NCBI GenBank assembly: GCA_951802425.1
Contig: OX637797.1
Location: 1,984,001-2,048,000, forward strand
DNA length: 64,000 nucleotides
Source of the DNA: Clavaria fumosa
Taxonomy: Eukaryota; Basidiomycota; Agaricomycetes; Agaricales; Clavariaceae
Reading direction: 5' to 3'
Shown here one piece after another: positions 22,750 to 31,739 of this stretch. The notes below the pieces were generated by a model. That model did not search any database and was not told where the DNA came from. It worked only from the letters and a program-made list of their open reading frames with translations. Position numbers and translations under genes: made by a program. Within the stretch, counting starts at the first letter, position 1; the number at the start of each line of letters is the position of its first letter.

Positions 22750-24465
22750 ATGAGCACCAGCGAGGAGTACTCCGGCGTCGAGTATCCTGCCATCATCTTA
22801 GTCGACTCGATGCTCCAATTTTTATTTCAGGGAATCATATTAGCACAAAGCTTGAGCTACTGGCGACGTTATAGAGATGACTCCAGGATACTCCGGGTCT
22901 ATGTTGCTATCCTCGTTTCTCTCTCGCTGTCGGTTTATTTCGCCTACACAAGTCATAAGTTTTGCTGAAGTAGCTGTACTACACAGCGTTCAGACCGCTC
23001 TGCAGGGCTTCAAAGCATGGCGGACAACCATATACGCAGAGTCCTGGGTGTGTTGTGATCTTTTTTTGTTGTTGTTGTTGGTTTTACGTGTCTCATTCGT
23101 TCGTTCCCACAGTCAACAAGCACTATTCAATGGTCGGACGTCTTGCTCAACAGCATAATATGCTCTCTCGCCCAGGCGTTTTACATTCGACGATGTTGGA
23201 AGGTATGTGTGTGAAGAATTTAGTAACAAGTCGTTATAACATTCTTGTTCACGCAGTTCACGGGTAGGCGACCCTGTGTGCTCATGCCGTTGTCTGTGTT
23301 CTCTTTGTCAACCCTAGCTGCAAGTACGTACGGTCGAGCAACCTTTTTGCACTCATTTGTGCTTATTTTTTGCGTTAAAAGGCATCTACTTGGTTTGGAG
23401 TCTTCCCTTCTCCGCTTCGCAATCAGAACCTGATTTTTAAATTTAATTTCGCCTTATTTTTCTACCATAATCTGACAGGCGGTCGCTTCACAGAGGGTTG
23501 CACAATCGGAGTCCGTGTATGACGAGGTGCGCCTCTGCTCAATTTGTGGCCTATACAACTACTTCACCTTCTATGCTCTGTCCTTCTGCCAGGATCTTGA
23601 CGCAGGCCGTTATCTACAACCTTCTGTAAGTCGTCTTTCATCTTTTTGCCCCCCTGTGTCGTGGTTCTTTCTTGTTTCTGACAGGGCGCACAGACTATCG
23701 TGGCATTTACGTACTGGATATTTGCCTCTTTAAGTCAGTTTGGCATCCCTTTTATTATCTAAGACTTAACTAACGGACTCGCTGGCAGCTCTCGACATCA
23801 CTGTCACGTCAATACGTAAGCACAACTTCATCCATTTTGTTTTATATTGAGAGAGCTCATTATTGAATACAGTTATCCTCCATCTGTGGCGCTCGAGGAC
23901 TGGACTTGCCCAGTCTGACAGGGTCGTCGGCCATATCATAGCGATCACTTGGGAGGCTGCGGTCCCTCCGTCGCTGTTCATGCTGGTGGCTGGTTGTCTC
24001 TATCATTCTGTACCGGTATGGACTGCTTTTGTATTCACACTCATCAGCATCTGAGAAATTTTCGCTTGGAATGATTTATTTCAGAATCCATTCAATCATC
24101 TGGCGGTCTTCTTCACGATTTTAACAGGAAAACTATATACCCTTGGTCTTCTTCGCCTCCTTAACTGCCGCATCAATCTGCGCGCAAGGATGCAGTCGCA
24201 GGATCTGGGCCGACGATCCCTCACGAATTGGCAGTGGGAGCAGGAGACGACGCAAGCCGACCCGGGTTCAGATGATGTGAGTCTCTTATTTCTTCCCGGT
24301 GTGGCGCTGTCAACTAACACCTTACCTCTCGCCCCTATCTAGCCATCCCGACATATCTCCGCAGCCTGCAATACGACGATGCGCTCCTCCTTCGCTTCCT
24401 CTGCTGGACCTCTAGACACAACTGAGGTCGTCCAGACCATCTCCGGAGCGAACAACCCATACTAG
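22750..24465 (+). CDS. Seven-transmembrane fungal protein, DUF6534 type
   Basis: Member of the large, uncharacterised Agaricomycete family of multipass membrane proteins that end in a DUF6534-like domain. The start is the ATG at 22750 (MSTSEEYSGVEYPAI). Hydrophobic segments appear in consecutive short exons: MLQFLFQGIILAQSLSYW, VYVAILVSLSL, a STIQWSDVLLNSIICSLAQAF-like segment near 23130-23190, PLSVFSLSTLAAS, TIVAFTYWIFASLTLDITV, AITWEAAVPPSLFMLVAGCL and HLAVFFTILTGKLYTLGLL. The last is followed by the Arg/Asn-rich boundary (LLNCRINLRAR) typical of the family. A hydrophilic Ser/Thr tail ends at TAG 24463-24465. About seven introns, several only 50-60 nt, interrupt it. No function is known; relatives are often found in expanded, lineage-specific sets. 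Confidence 0.8.
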
Positions 24466-24597
24466 AGCGACGTAGCTGGGTCTGTCGTCGATCTCACGGA
24501 CGCACCCGAGCGGGCACTCTTTCAATCACACAATTCAGGTGCTAATGCTCAAAAAATTTCTCCGCTGCCGGGCGAATGAACTGCCCCCGGCCACTCT

Positions 24598-25140
24598 GGA
24601 AGGCGTGAAAATGCTTCCTTAGCATTCGTTATCCCAGGGAGTATCGCCCTTGTCGAGCATATCCGTCTCCCGGTCCCTTCCCTGCTCCGCGAGGGTTACG
24701 TTTATGTTCCACATCAGCACTCGGAAAAAAAAAAGAGAAAGCGCAACAGCAATGCAGACATCTTTGTGCCACGCCGTGCCATCTCCTAGGCACTCCCAAA
24801 TGCATGTATCACTCTGTCCTTGAGGTTTGCCTCGGATGTCAAGCCACGTCCGAACGCGATCGGCTTTTGGTTCGCCTTGTGCAGGCGCCTGACGAGCTTC
24901 TCCATCTCGTACCATGATAGCTTCGAGGAACTAAACATCCCTTCGTGTGGCTATGCCGAGGCGCTGCCCGCCACGTCCCCTTCGCCTCTGAGGCGTTTTG
25001 CCCAACAAGACATCCCGATGCCCAAGAGCTTTTAGCGACGCGCCGGATTGCACCGCGAGGGCATTGGACCCGCCGACGGTGACGGGTGAGCTTGCGGAAG
25101 AGCTGCCTCAGTTTCTTGGAGCGTAGTTCACGTATATATA
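24598..25140 (-). pseudogene. Broken inverted copy of the M28 peptidase C-terminal domain
   Basis: Read on the reverse strand, about 540 bases match the last exons of the M28 gene at about 12150-12702. Matching blocks are LRQLFRKLTRHRRRVQCPR (functional: LRKLFRKIARRHRRRQCPR), the ...HKANLK-like stretch read as QGEPKADRVRTWLDI in a shifted frame, the NVTLAEQGRDRETDMLDKG block (functional: NVTLAEQERDRLTHMLDKL), and the stop-proximal GATACTCCCTGGGAT. Frame shifts separate the blocks, and nothing of the catalytic domain or upstream exons is present. The interval corresponding to the functional gene's last intron is still there, although the donor GT reads GC, which argues for DNA duplication and not a processed copy. 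Confidence 0.85.
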
Positions 25141-25228
25141 AAAATGCTGAATCTGAATTAAAAATGACTGTGTATACCATTACGTCATCCTCCTGGCAGT
25201 TTGCTTTGGCGTCAGCGCTCATCAGGAG

Positions 25229-26552
25229 ATGAATGGAATACATGCACTCCGTTGTAGGCAGCTCGTCTTGGATGCTGGCCCTCTCTTGTCGCTGTCTCCT
25301 CTCAGGGGTCTGGCCGAAGCGTACTATGCCGTGCCCCAAGTCCTGAATGAACTCAAGGATCCTCGGGCTCGCGAAAATTTCCAAAGGTTGTCTACTACCA
25401 TGGGCGTCAGGATAGAAATCAAAGAGGCGGATGCCGCAGCCTTGTCTCATGGTACGCCAAATTTCTTCTAAATTTTCTCTGAATGCCAAATAACTGTCCA
25501 GTATTACCAGTAATAGAGTTTGCGAAAAAGACGGGCGATTTCGCTGTGTTGTCGTATGCTGATCTGTGTACCCTAGCATTGACATATACTCTCCATGTGA
25601 AGGCGAAGGAGGTGCGCATATATCGTCACTTTGTCGACTATTGCCTTGATTTTATTTGGTACACTTGGACAGGCTGGAGATGCCCGTCGGTCGGAACAAA
25701 CGCCAATATTTGACGATCCATCGGACGATGACGATGGGGAAGGCGACTGGATCACACCATCTAATGCTGATATGCACAAATCCCGCGCGCTCAACCTCCT
25801 TCCTTGTAATGATGACAAGGACAGGAGGAAAGACAAACACAATGATATTCTCCAGACGGGGTGCATGACGGCCGACTTCGCCATGCAGAATATGTTGCTC
25901 CAAATGGGCTTGAATCTCGTCAGCGCTGATGCAAAAAAGATAGAGAAAGTAAAGACCTGGGTACTGCGATGCCATGCCTGTTTCCAGTTTGTTTTTTTCT
26001 CTGCGTTCTGTGAATATTGGCCATGTCTCATATCCTGCTTTCAGAATATGCAAGGACAATTCGAAGTCGTTCTGCCCTTCCTGCGGCAATCCAACACTCC
26101 TTAGAGCATCCGTTACCATTTCATCGCCAGGAACATCTTCTACTTCTCCAACTATGACGGTCCATCTCAAAAAAAACTTCCAATACCGCACACGAGGCAA
26201 TATATATTCCATACCCTCCCCGAAACCTGGTTCCGCGAAGGGCGGTCCAAGTGAAGGACTGATATTAAGGGAGGACCAAGCAGAATGGATTCGAGCCACG
26301 AAGAAGGTAGAAGGGAAGCGAGTCAAAGAGGAGAAGAAAATCATGAAAAGGTTGGTGGGGAAGGGAGACTCGGTGGGGAACAGAACTGCGGGCCTTGGTA
26401 ATTGGATGGATCCTGATTGGACGCCCGAGATAATGAGTGCAAGCGCGGGCGGAAAGGGAAGAACGATCCGGAGTGGCGCTGACGGTTATGGTATGCCTGT
26501 GATTGGGTTTGGGAAGCGGAACCCCAATGAACGAAGGAAGCAGAAGAGGTAA
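25229..26552 (+). CDS. NOB1: Nob1, pre-40S D-site endonuclease
   Basis: Cleaves 20S pre-rRNA at site D to give mature 18S rRNA. The start at 25229 places LVLDAGPLLSLSPLRGLAE about 12 residues in, with the PIN-domain acid (D in LDAGP). The PIN domain continues through VPQVLNELKDPRARENFQ. An intron (about 25452-25502) joins SH to VLPVIEFAKKTGDFAVLSYA, with the second acidic motif and the downstream D/LALTY block. An acidic insert follows (DDPSDDDDGEGDW). The zinc ribbon is CHAC...CPSCG, split by an intron at about 25988-26044. The family tail RTRGNIYSIPSPKPGSAKGG and DPDWTPEIM and the basic C terminus (NPNERRKQKR) end at 26552. All expected parts are intact. It converges with ARPC3, with 115 bases between the stops. 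Confidence 0.95.
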
Positions 26553-26667
26553 TTCATGGAGGAGATCGACGGGGAAGCATACGTACAACTGTTGAGTTAT
26601 TGGGACGGCTCATCTACAGAACAATGGATGATGCCATTCTTGCCTCTTTGCATTCATACATCAAACT

Positions 26668-27378
26668 CTACGATCCTAAGCTCCGGTTCATGAACCTCCT
26701 TTTTTGGAAGGACATCCACCATTTACTCGGTTTGCCAGAACCATCGGCGTAGAGTTTCTCTATTAGACGCGCAGAAAGCTCCTGGCGGACTTGGGTAAGA
26801 TACGAACGCAGATACTCTGCATTTGGCCATTAGTCAGAAGAACGAGCTAGCCAGCAAGCAGATCAGAGCGGGCTAACCTGCTTCCTGCCTGTGTAATGGA
26901 GGGGCATAGTGCGCATTCAAGGGGAAGTTGGCGTCTCCCGGAATAGGGAAGCTGTCTACCGATAACGTGTTGAGCAGCTTCGAGGCCTCGATCTGGGCCG
27001 GTGGCGTCCGAACTGCACCAAGCTTGGCAAGGCAGTCTGAGGTAAAGAGGATGAGCACAATGAGGGTGCGGTCCGCGGGGCCCTTGATCTCGAAGTTGCG
27101 GAAGAGCGAGTTGGCACGGAAAAGATCGAGTGTCTCGTCAACGATATCAGCCGAGTCTGAGTGAGCTGAGTAGATGCTTAGGTAAAGAGACGAGGGAACC
27201 AGATGTCTATCTGTGGAGAGACGTACCGAGCGGGGCTGGACCACGAATTCGGGTCCTGAGGGGCAGGATTGACATGTTTCCGACTTGTCGAACATCCGGC
27301 TCTTGGTTCAAGGAGGAGTGATAAGCCTGGAAAAGTTCAGCGGGATCACAAATATTGTCCTCAAGCACTCACAGGCAT
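26668..27378 (-). CDS. ARPC3: Arp2/3 complex subunit 3 (p21-Arc)
   Basis: Structural subunit of the Arp2/3 complex that nucleates branched actin at endocytic patches. Exon 1 holds only Met-Pro (ATG at 27378), then an intron of about 53 bases leads to AYHSSLNQEPDVRQVGNMSI and LPLRTRIRGPAPLG. A second intron (about 27157-27226) leads to DIVDETLDLFRANSLFRNFE and IKGPADRTLIVLILFTSDCL, then KLLNTLSVDSFPIPGDANFP. The last exon gives EYLRSYLTQVRQELSARLIE and KWWMSFQKRRFMNRSLGS, with stop at 26668-26670. Length (about 178 residues) and every conserved block fit ARPC3. It is divergent from YVC1 with 265 bases between. Confidence 0.95.
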
Positions 27379-27643
27379 CTCTTCACTACGATTTATATGA
27401 GGGTTTCGTTGACTGTGGTCAGCCTGCGCTTTCGACTGCCGTTGTTCGTGTTTGCTTCAGAGGGTGTAGACAAGCAAGTACCAATAGTGTGCAAACTCCG
27501 CGCTCTGAAGGTGGAGCAAGGTATACACCTCAGTTTGGTCCACTTAAACACACCAGTCAACTGTTTGTTGGTCGCTATATCGACGACTCGGTCGGCACTT
27601 TTCTTTCGGTCCTGTCTTGACGTTTTCAAGTCAAAGCGCAGAC

Positions 27644-30600
27644 ATGTCCTTCATCCTAATCGACAATTATGAGGACGCGGAACGTGCTTCCTTTATCTCT
27701 GTGAGACCAGTGAAGCCGTCTCCAGACACTGTGACCAGTACAGCACATACAGCGCTCCCCACCGTCTGTCGGAGAGTCTGATTTCGCTTTCTAGAACTCG
27801 TCAAGCGACTCCGGGCATTGACGCTTGCCCTACTCCCAGTTGAGGTTGAACCATCAAGCATCAACGCGGCCACTAGTCGAGTCATTACCCCACAAGTCAT
27901 TGATGCCTACAAACTTGCTGCGGGAGATTTTCTTGAGGCGGTGTGTGATCTCCCGTCCGCCCAGCACAAATTCTCAATGAATGCGCGCTGCTTCAGCTTC
28001 CGTACTGCCTTCTGCGCGCGAGGGCGGGGTTCATGTGGGATGCGAATCACAACCCTGCTGACTACGGAGAAAATTACGGAAGAGGTCCGTTCCTATCGTC
28101 CCCGGCGTCCCTTCTTCGCCGCTGACCGTATGACCTGTAGCGATCGCCTGCGAGGTTCTCGCGCGTAGGATTGTCCACCAAACAGCTGCAGATAGACTTC
28201 CATCTGTCATGTCTACGCGATACAAATATCGTCAGGTCGATGGAGATGAAAGTGAAATGACGAGTGCTCTTGAGATGGCTATCGACACGTATTGGTATGT
28301 TTTTGCAGCCACAGGTTTCATAGTCAGATTTGGTTTGACACCTTACATAGCACCATATTCCTGAGTTCCAGCGAGGCCCAAGCTGGTATGTTGATTTATC
28401 GTTCGCAACTTTCGTATTGGAGATGTTCATGTTTCAACAGTGGTGAACGCCCTTTGGAGAGGGGATTGGATACAGAAAAACAATGAAAATAACGAAATTG
28501 AATGTCCGATTTTCTCTAGATTTACTATTTTCAATCCGATTGACTGACTGGAATTAGATGTCCACGTTGCGGCATCGTACGAGCAGTCGTTCTGGGGTCA
28601 CCTTGACGCGTCGAGGATGAACGTTCCAAGGTTCGTATTCTAAATTGTTTTCGCAGTATAAAATGATCGGAGCGTCGGGATGTGACAGATATCAAAACAT
28701 CTTTCGAATCACTATGTGGCTTTTCTTTCTCGTGGTGTATTCACAAGCTGGTTTGTATTTCTGTTATTTTTACCTTGATAGAAACATTCACCAACTTGGA
28801 TGTGGCAGTTCGAGAGCCGCTAGAGAAGTTGGACCCTAGCCATGACGTGGTGTTCGATCAGTGGGAAGCCATCTTATATGTGATGGCTGCCTCTTACACT
28901 GCGGAAGGCGTGTTCTCTCATCAGGTTAACCTGTGATATTTGCTCATTTTACGTTAAGATATGCTCAAGGTTCGCTTCCCGCCACCCGCATTACCTATAT
29001 TCTTAAGCTTCAACGAAGATCTACAAACTCCTGCGCTTCGTTACATATCGCGCGTTTTCATTCTGGAACTTCGTTGCTTTCTTCACCGATGGACTTCTCG
29101 TCACGGCCTTCGCGTTCCGCGTGGCGGGAATACGAGCCGCAAACGGCGATCCCGACCAAGCGGCTGCGTTTCGATTGAAGAGCTTCCAAGTCCTTAGCTT
29201 CGTTGCGCCGCTGATCTGGTGAGCTTCTCTTCTTTCGTTGTGTGTATTGGAATTCATCTTCATGAAGGATGAGTTGCGTTGGCCCATGTAAAATGTGATC
29301 TTGATATTGACATAATTCATAGAACTCATCACTGTATTTGATGGCTACAAGTGAGCCCAAGGCACACGTAGTCCTTCTCACGCTGACTCTTGGCCCAAGA
29401 TATGTTGGGACTATGCAGATTTGTGTCGCTCGCATGCTGCGAGAGTCTGGCATTTTCTTCGCCGTGCGTCTGTTGCGATCGACGGCATCTCATACCGCAA
29501 ATGACATTGGTTATGCTAGTTATTAAGTGTGCTAGCGCTTGGTTTCGGCCAGGGTCTGTATGCATTGGATGCGGCAGACGGGGAGACTCAGCACCCCTCT
29601 GCAGTGAGTATTTGCGAATGCATATCTTTGTCACAAACTTGATTTCCTTGCAGGTCGTCCACACACTTGTCCAGTCCCTACTATCGTGAGCTCTTTTGCT
29701 CAAAATACGATTATGACCTCACTTTGTTATAGGTCACCGAACTACAACAAATTCTCTGCAAGGTCAGTGAGGGCTTTCCCCTTGTTGCACACCCTAATGA
29801 TGTTGCCCACTTGAATTAGCCCTGCAGGTTTAACGCTGTACTACTTGTATGCCGTCTCTCTCTGTGTTGCTAACTGACACTAACTCCAGCGCTTCAGTTG
29901 GAACATTGTGACTGCAGTGATACTGCTTAATGTCCTGATCTCCTTGTTCTCTTCCGCCTATTCCGATGTTTGTTAAATCATCTCTTATCGTAGAAGATCG
30001 GCTGAGCCACCATGCAGGTCGTCAGTAATGCCGAGGCACAATATCTTACCTTCTTTGCAGAAAAAGCGATTGGGATGATCCGTGCACCGGACTCCTTCGT
30101 CTACCCGGCTCCTTTCAATTTGGTTGAGATGTTCCTAATTGCACCATTGGAGTGGGTATTCCACCCTCCTCCCCATCAATGTTCATCTGACATTCTACAG
30201 ATGGTTCCCTGGATTCTCGATTGAACCAGAGAGATACACCAAAGTCTGCACCCTCCCCTCTCCTTTTGAGGTTGGCAATCTCTAATGCACGTAAGTAGCT
30301 CAACAGAATAGTAATGACTACAATCTTCTTCATCCCGCTCTCGATGATCGCTTTGTATGAGTCCTTCTTGAAGCCCAGCGACGGGCATTCATGGATAAAA
30401 AATTGGTTGAGGGGAGTGGACGAGGGAGATCCGGATGCTCCCGAATATCGAGATCCGGTTGTGAATGAGAACGGGGGGGTGGAGGGCAATGAACTGGTGA
30501 TCTCTCGAGTTCGATTCAGTGAGCTGATCAAGGTATTCCCGAACACGCAACAGGTACGTCTGCGCCTGTGGAACATGCCTTGCCTCTGACGCGCAGTTGT

Positions 30601-30699
30601 GTATAGTCAGTCGAATCAACGATTCTGAACGAGATCAACGATCTAAAGGCGACAATCGACAGCATAAAGAAGAAATTGGACGACGTTGGAAAAGTTTGA
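27644..30699 (+). CDS. YVC1: Yvc1-type TRP calcium channel of the vacuole
   Basis: Fungal TRPY family channel that releases Ca2+ from the vacuole on osmotic or mechanical stimulus. The start is the ATG at 27644 (MSFILIDNYEDAERASF). N-terminal soluble region: RLRALTLALLPVEVEPSSIN, DAYKLAAGDFLEA, GFMWDANHNPADYGENYGR, ACEVLARRIVHQT and SMSTRYKY-like blocks over several small exons. The channel core shows repeated hydrophobic helices: RITMWLFFLVVYSQA, LLRFVTYRAFSFWNFVAFFTD, LLVTAFALRVAGIRA, RESGIFFA-LLVVLALGFGQGLY with the pore-like ADGETQHPSAVVHTLVQSLL, then LYYLWNIVTAVILLNVLISLFSSAY. The C terminus carries VVSNAEAQYLTFFAEKAIGM, IRAPDSFVYPAPFNLVEMFL, IAPLEW, an acidic stretch and a terminal coiled coil (ILNEINDLKATIDSIKKKLD). 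Stop at 30697-30699. Around ten introns make internal joins approximate, and some residues between blocks are not resolved. Confidence 0.9.
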
Positions 30700-30957
30700 C
30701 GTGATCACTGTGTTTCGCGGACGCAAAGACTTGGATGGTAATGCAGAGTCAACCCATGTATAAGCTACAATCTATGGCTACAATTAAGAAAGGAGCGGGC
30801 CTGGGACAATCAGTATTGATATTCATCGGTTTCTGCAGGCGGCTTCGCTAATTGGCCAAGCGTGGACATTGCGCGCACGAAGAACGAGCGTATCTCGTTG
30901 ATTTCCATGGAACAAAAGTTGAGTAACTGATTGACACGTTGAGCGGATCGAAGGCTC

Positions 30958-31617
30958 TCAGCGGGCTAATTTGAAACGCACACCCAATTCGCTGTGGTCA
31001 AGCTTCGTAAGACCGTCGCGGCACTTCGCCTGACGCGCTTCACGAAGGTCTTTCAGAAGCATACGAATTTTGTCGGGGTTCTCAAGATCGTCAGAAGCAC
31101 TGCGTCTCTGATTAGAGGATGGCGGAATATAGCGAAGTTCTCTCTACCCACACGTCCAGGATGACTTTGGCAATCTCCGTGAACCGAAAAGGCAATTGCG
31201 AGAACTGAGGCTGGGTCGTCTCTTGCATGAGGCGTTCTTGCAGGTACTCTGCGGGAGATAGACGGGTTCAAGTTTAGATGATCATAGAGCGTACAAAAGG
31301 AGTGAATCACGCACCCACAGTCAACCAATCTGGGGCGACGATATGGCACTTTTTCTTCAACTTTAGATTCGACGCCATCCACAGTGGCACACGGCATTTG
31401 GATGGCGGGCGCAGAGGTCCGAAAGCGCCCTGGACGCATCGCGGCGAAAGTCGATGTTAATAGGGTGCGCTGCGGACATTGTCTGTCAGGAACGTACTGA
31501 AATGAACGCGGTGCGATCCATCGAGATGAGTGGAATAATTTCAACGAGCTCTTCCGAGGCGACAAGCTCGAGCTCTGGAGGTGATATAGACGTGAGCAGC
31601 GAAGCAGGGAGCGCCAT
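30958..31617 (-). CDS. PSF2: GINS complex subunit Psf2
   Basis: Subunit of GINS, part of the CMG replicative helicase. The start at 31617 gives [20 protein letters not shown] followed by SEELVEIIPLISMDRTAFIS. After an intron (31498-31438 region) comes GAFGPLRPPSKCRVPLWMAS with NLKLKKKCHIVAPDWLTV, the strongest Psf2 signature. A second intron leads to EYLQERLMQETTQPQFSQLP, FRFTEIAKVILDV, then after a third ASDDLENPDKIRMLLKDLRE and ARQAKCREGLTKLDHSELGV, ending FKLAR with stop at 30958-30960. Length (about 180-190 residues) suits the family. It is head-to-head with haspin. Confidence 0.95.
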
Positions 31618-31739
31618 GGTTGGTGAGGCCTCTGAGGCCTCGACGAGGACTATGTATAATCATTGATCATGTGACGACCGCGTCGACCACGTGACAGTTC
31701 GCCTCGAGTTCAGAGCGGCGTCCCATATCCTCTTCAAAC
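31618..31739. promoter_or_regulatory. Shared 122-bp divergent promoter of PSF2 and haspin
   Basis: The two start codons are only 122 bases apart. Two related E-box-like sites, CATGTGAC (31668-31675) and CACGTGAC (31688-31695), lie in the middle. They sit between a DNA-replication gene and a mitotic kinase gene, which suggests coordinated cell-cycle expression; that is inference. Confidence 0.5.
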
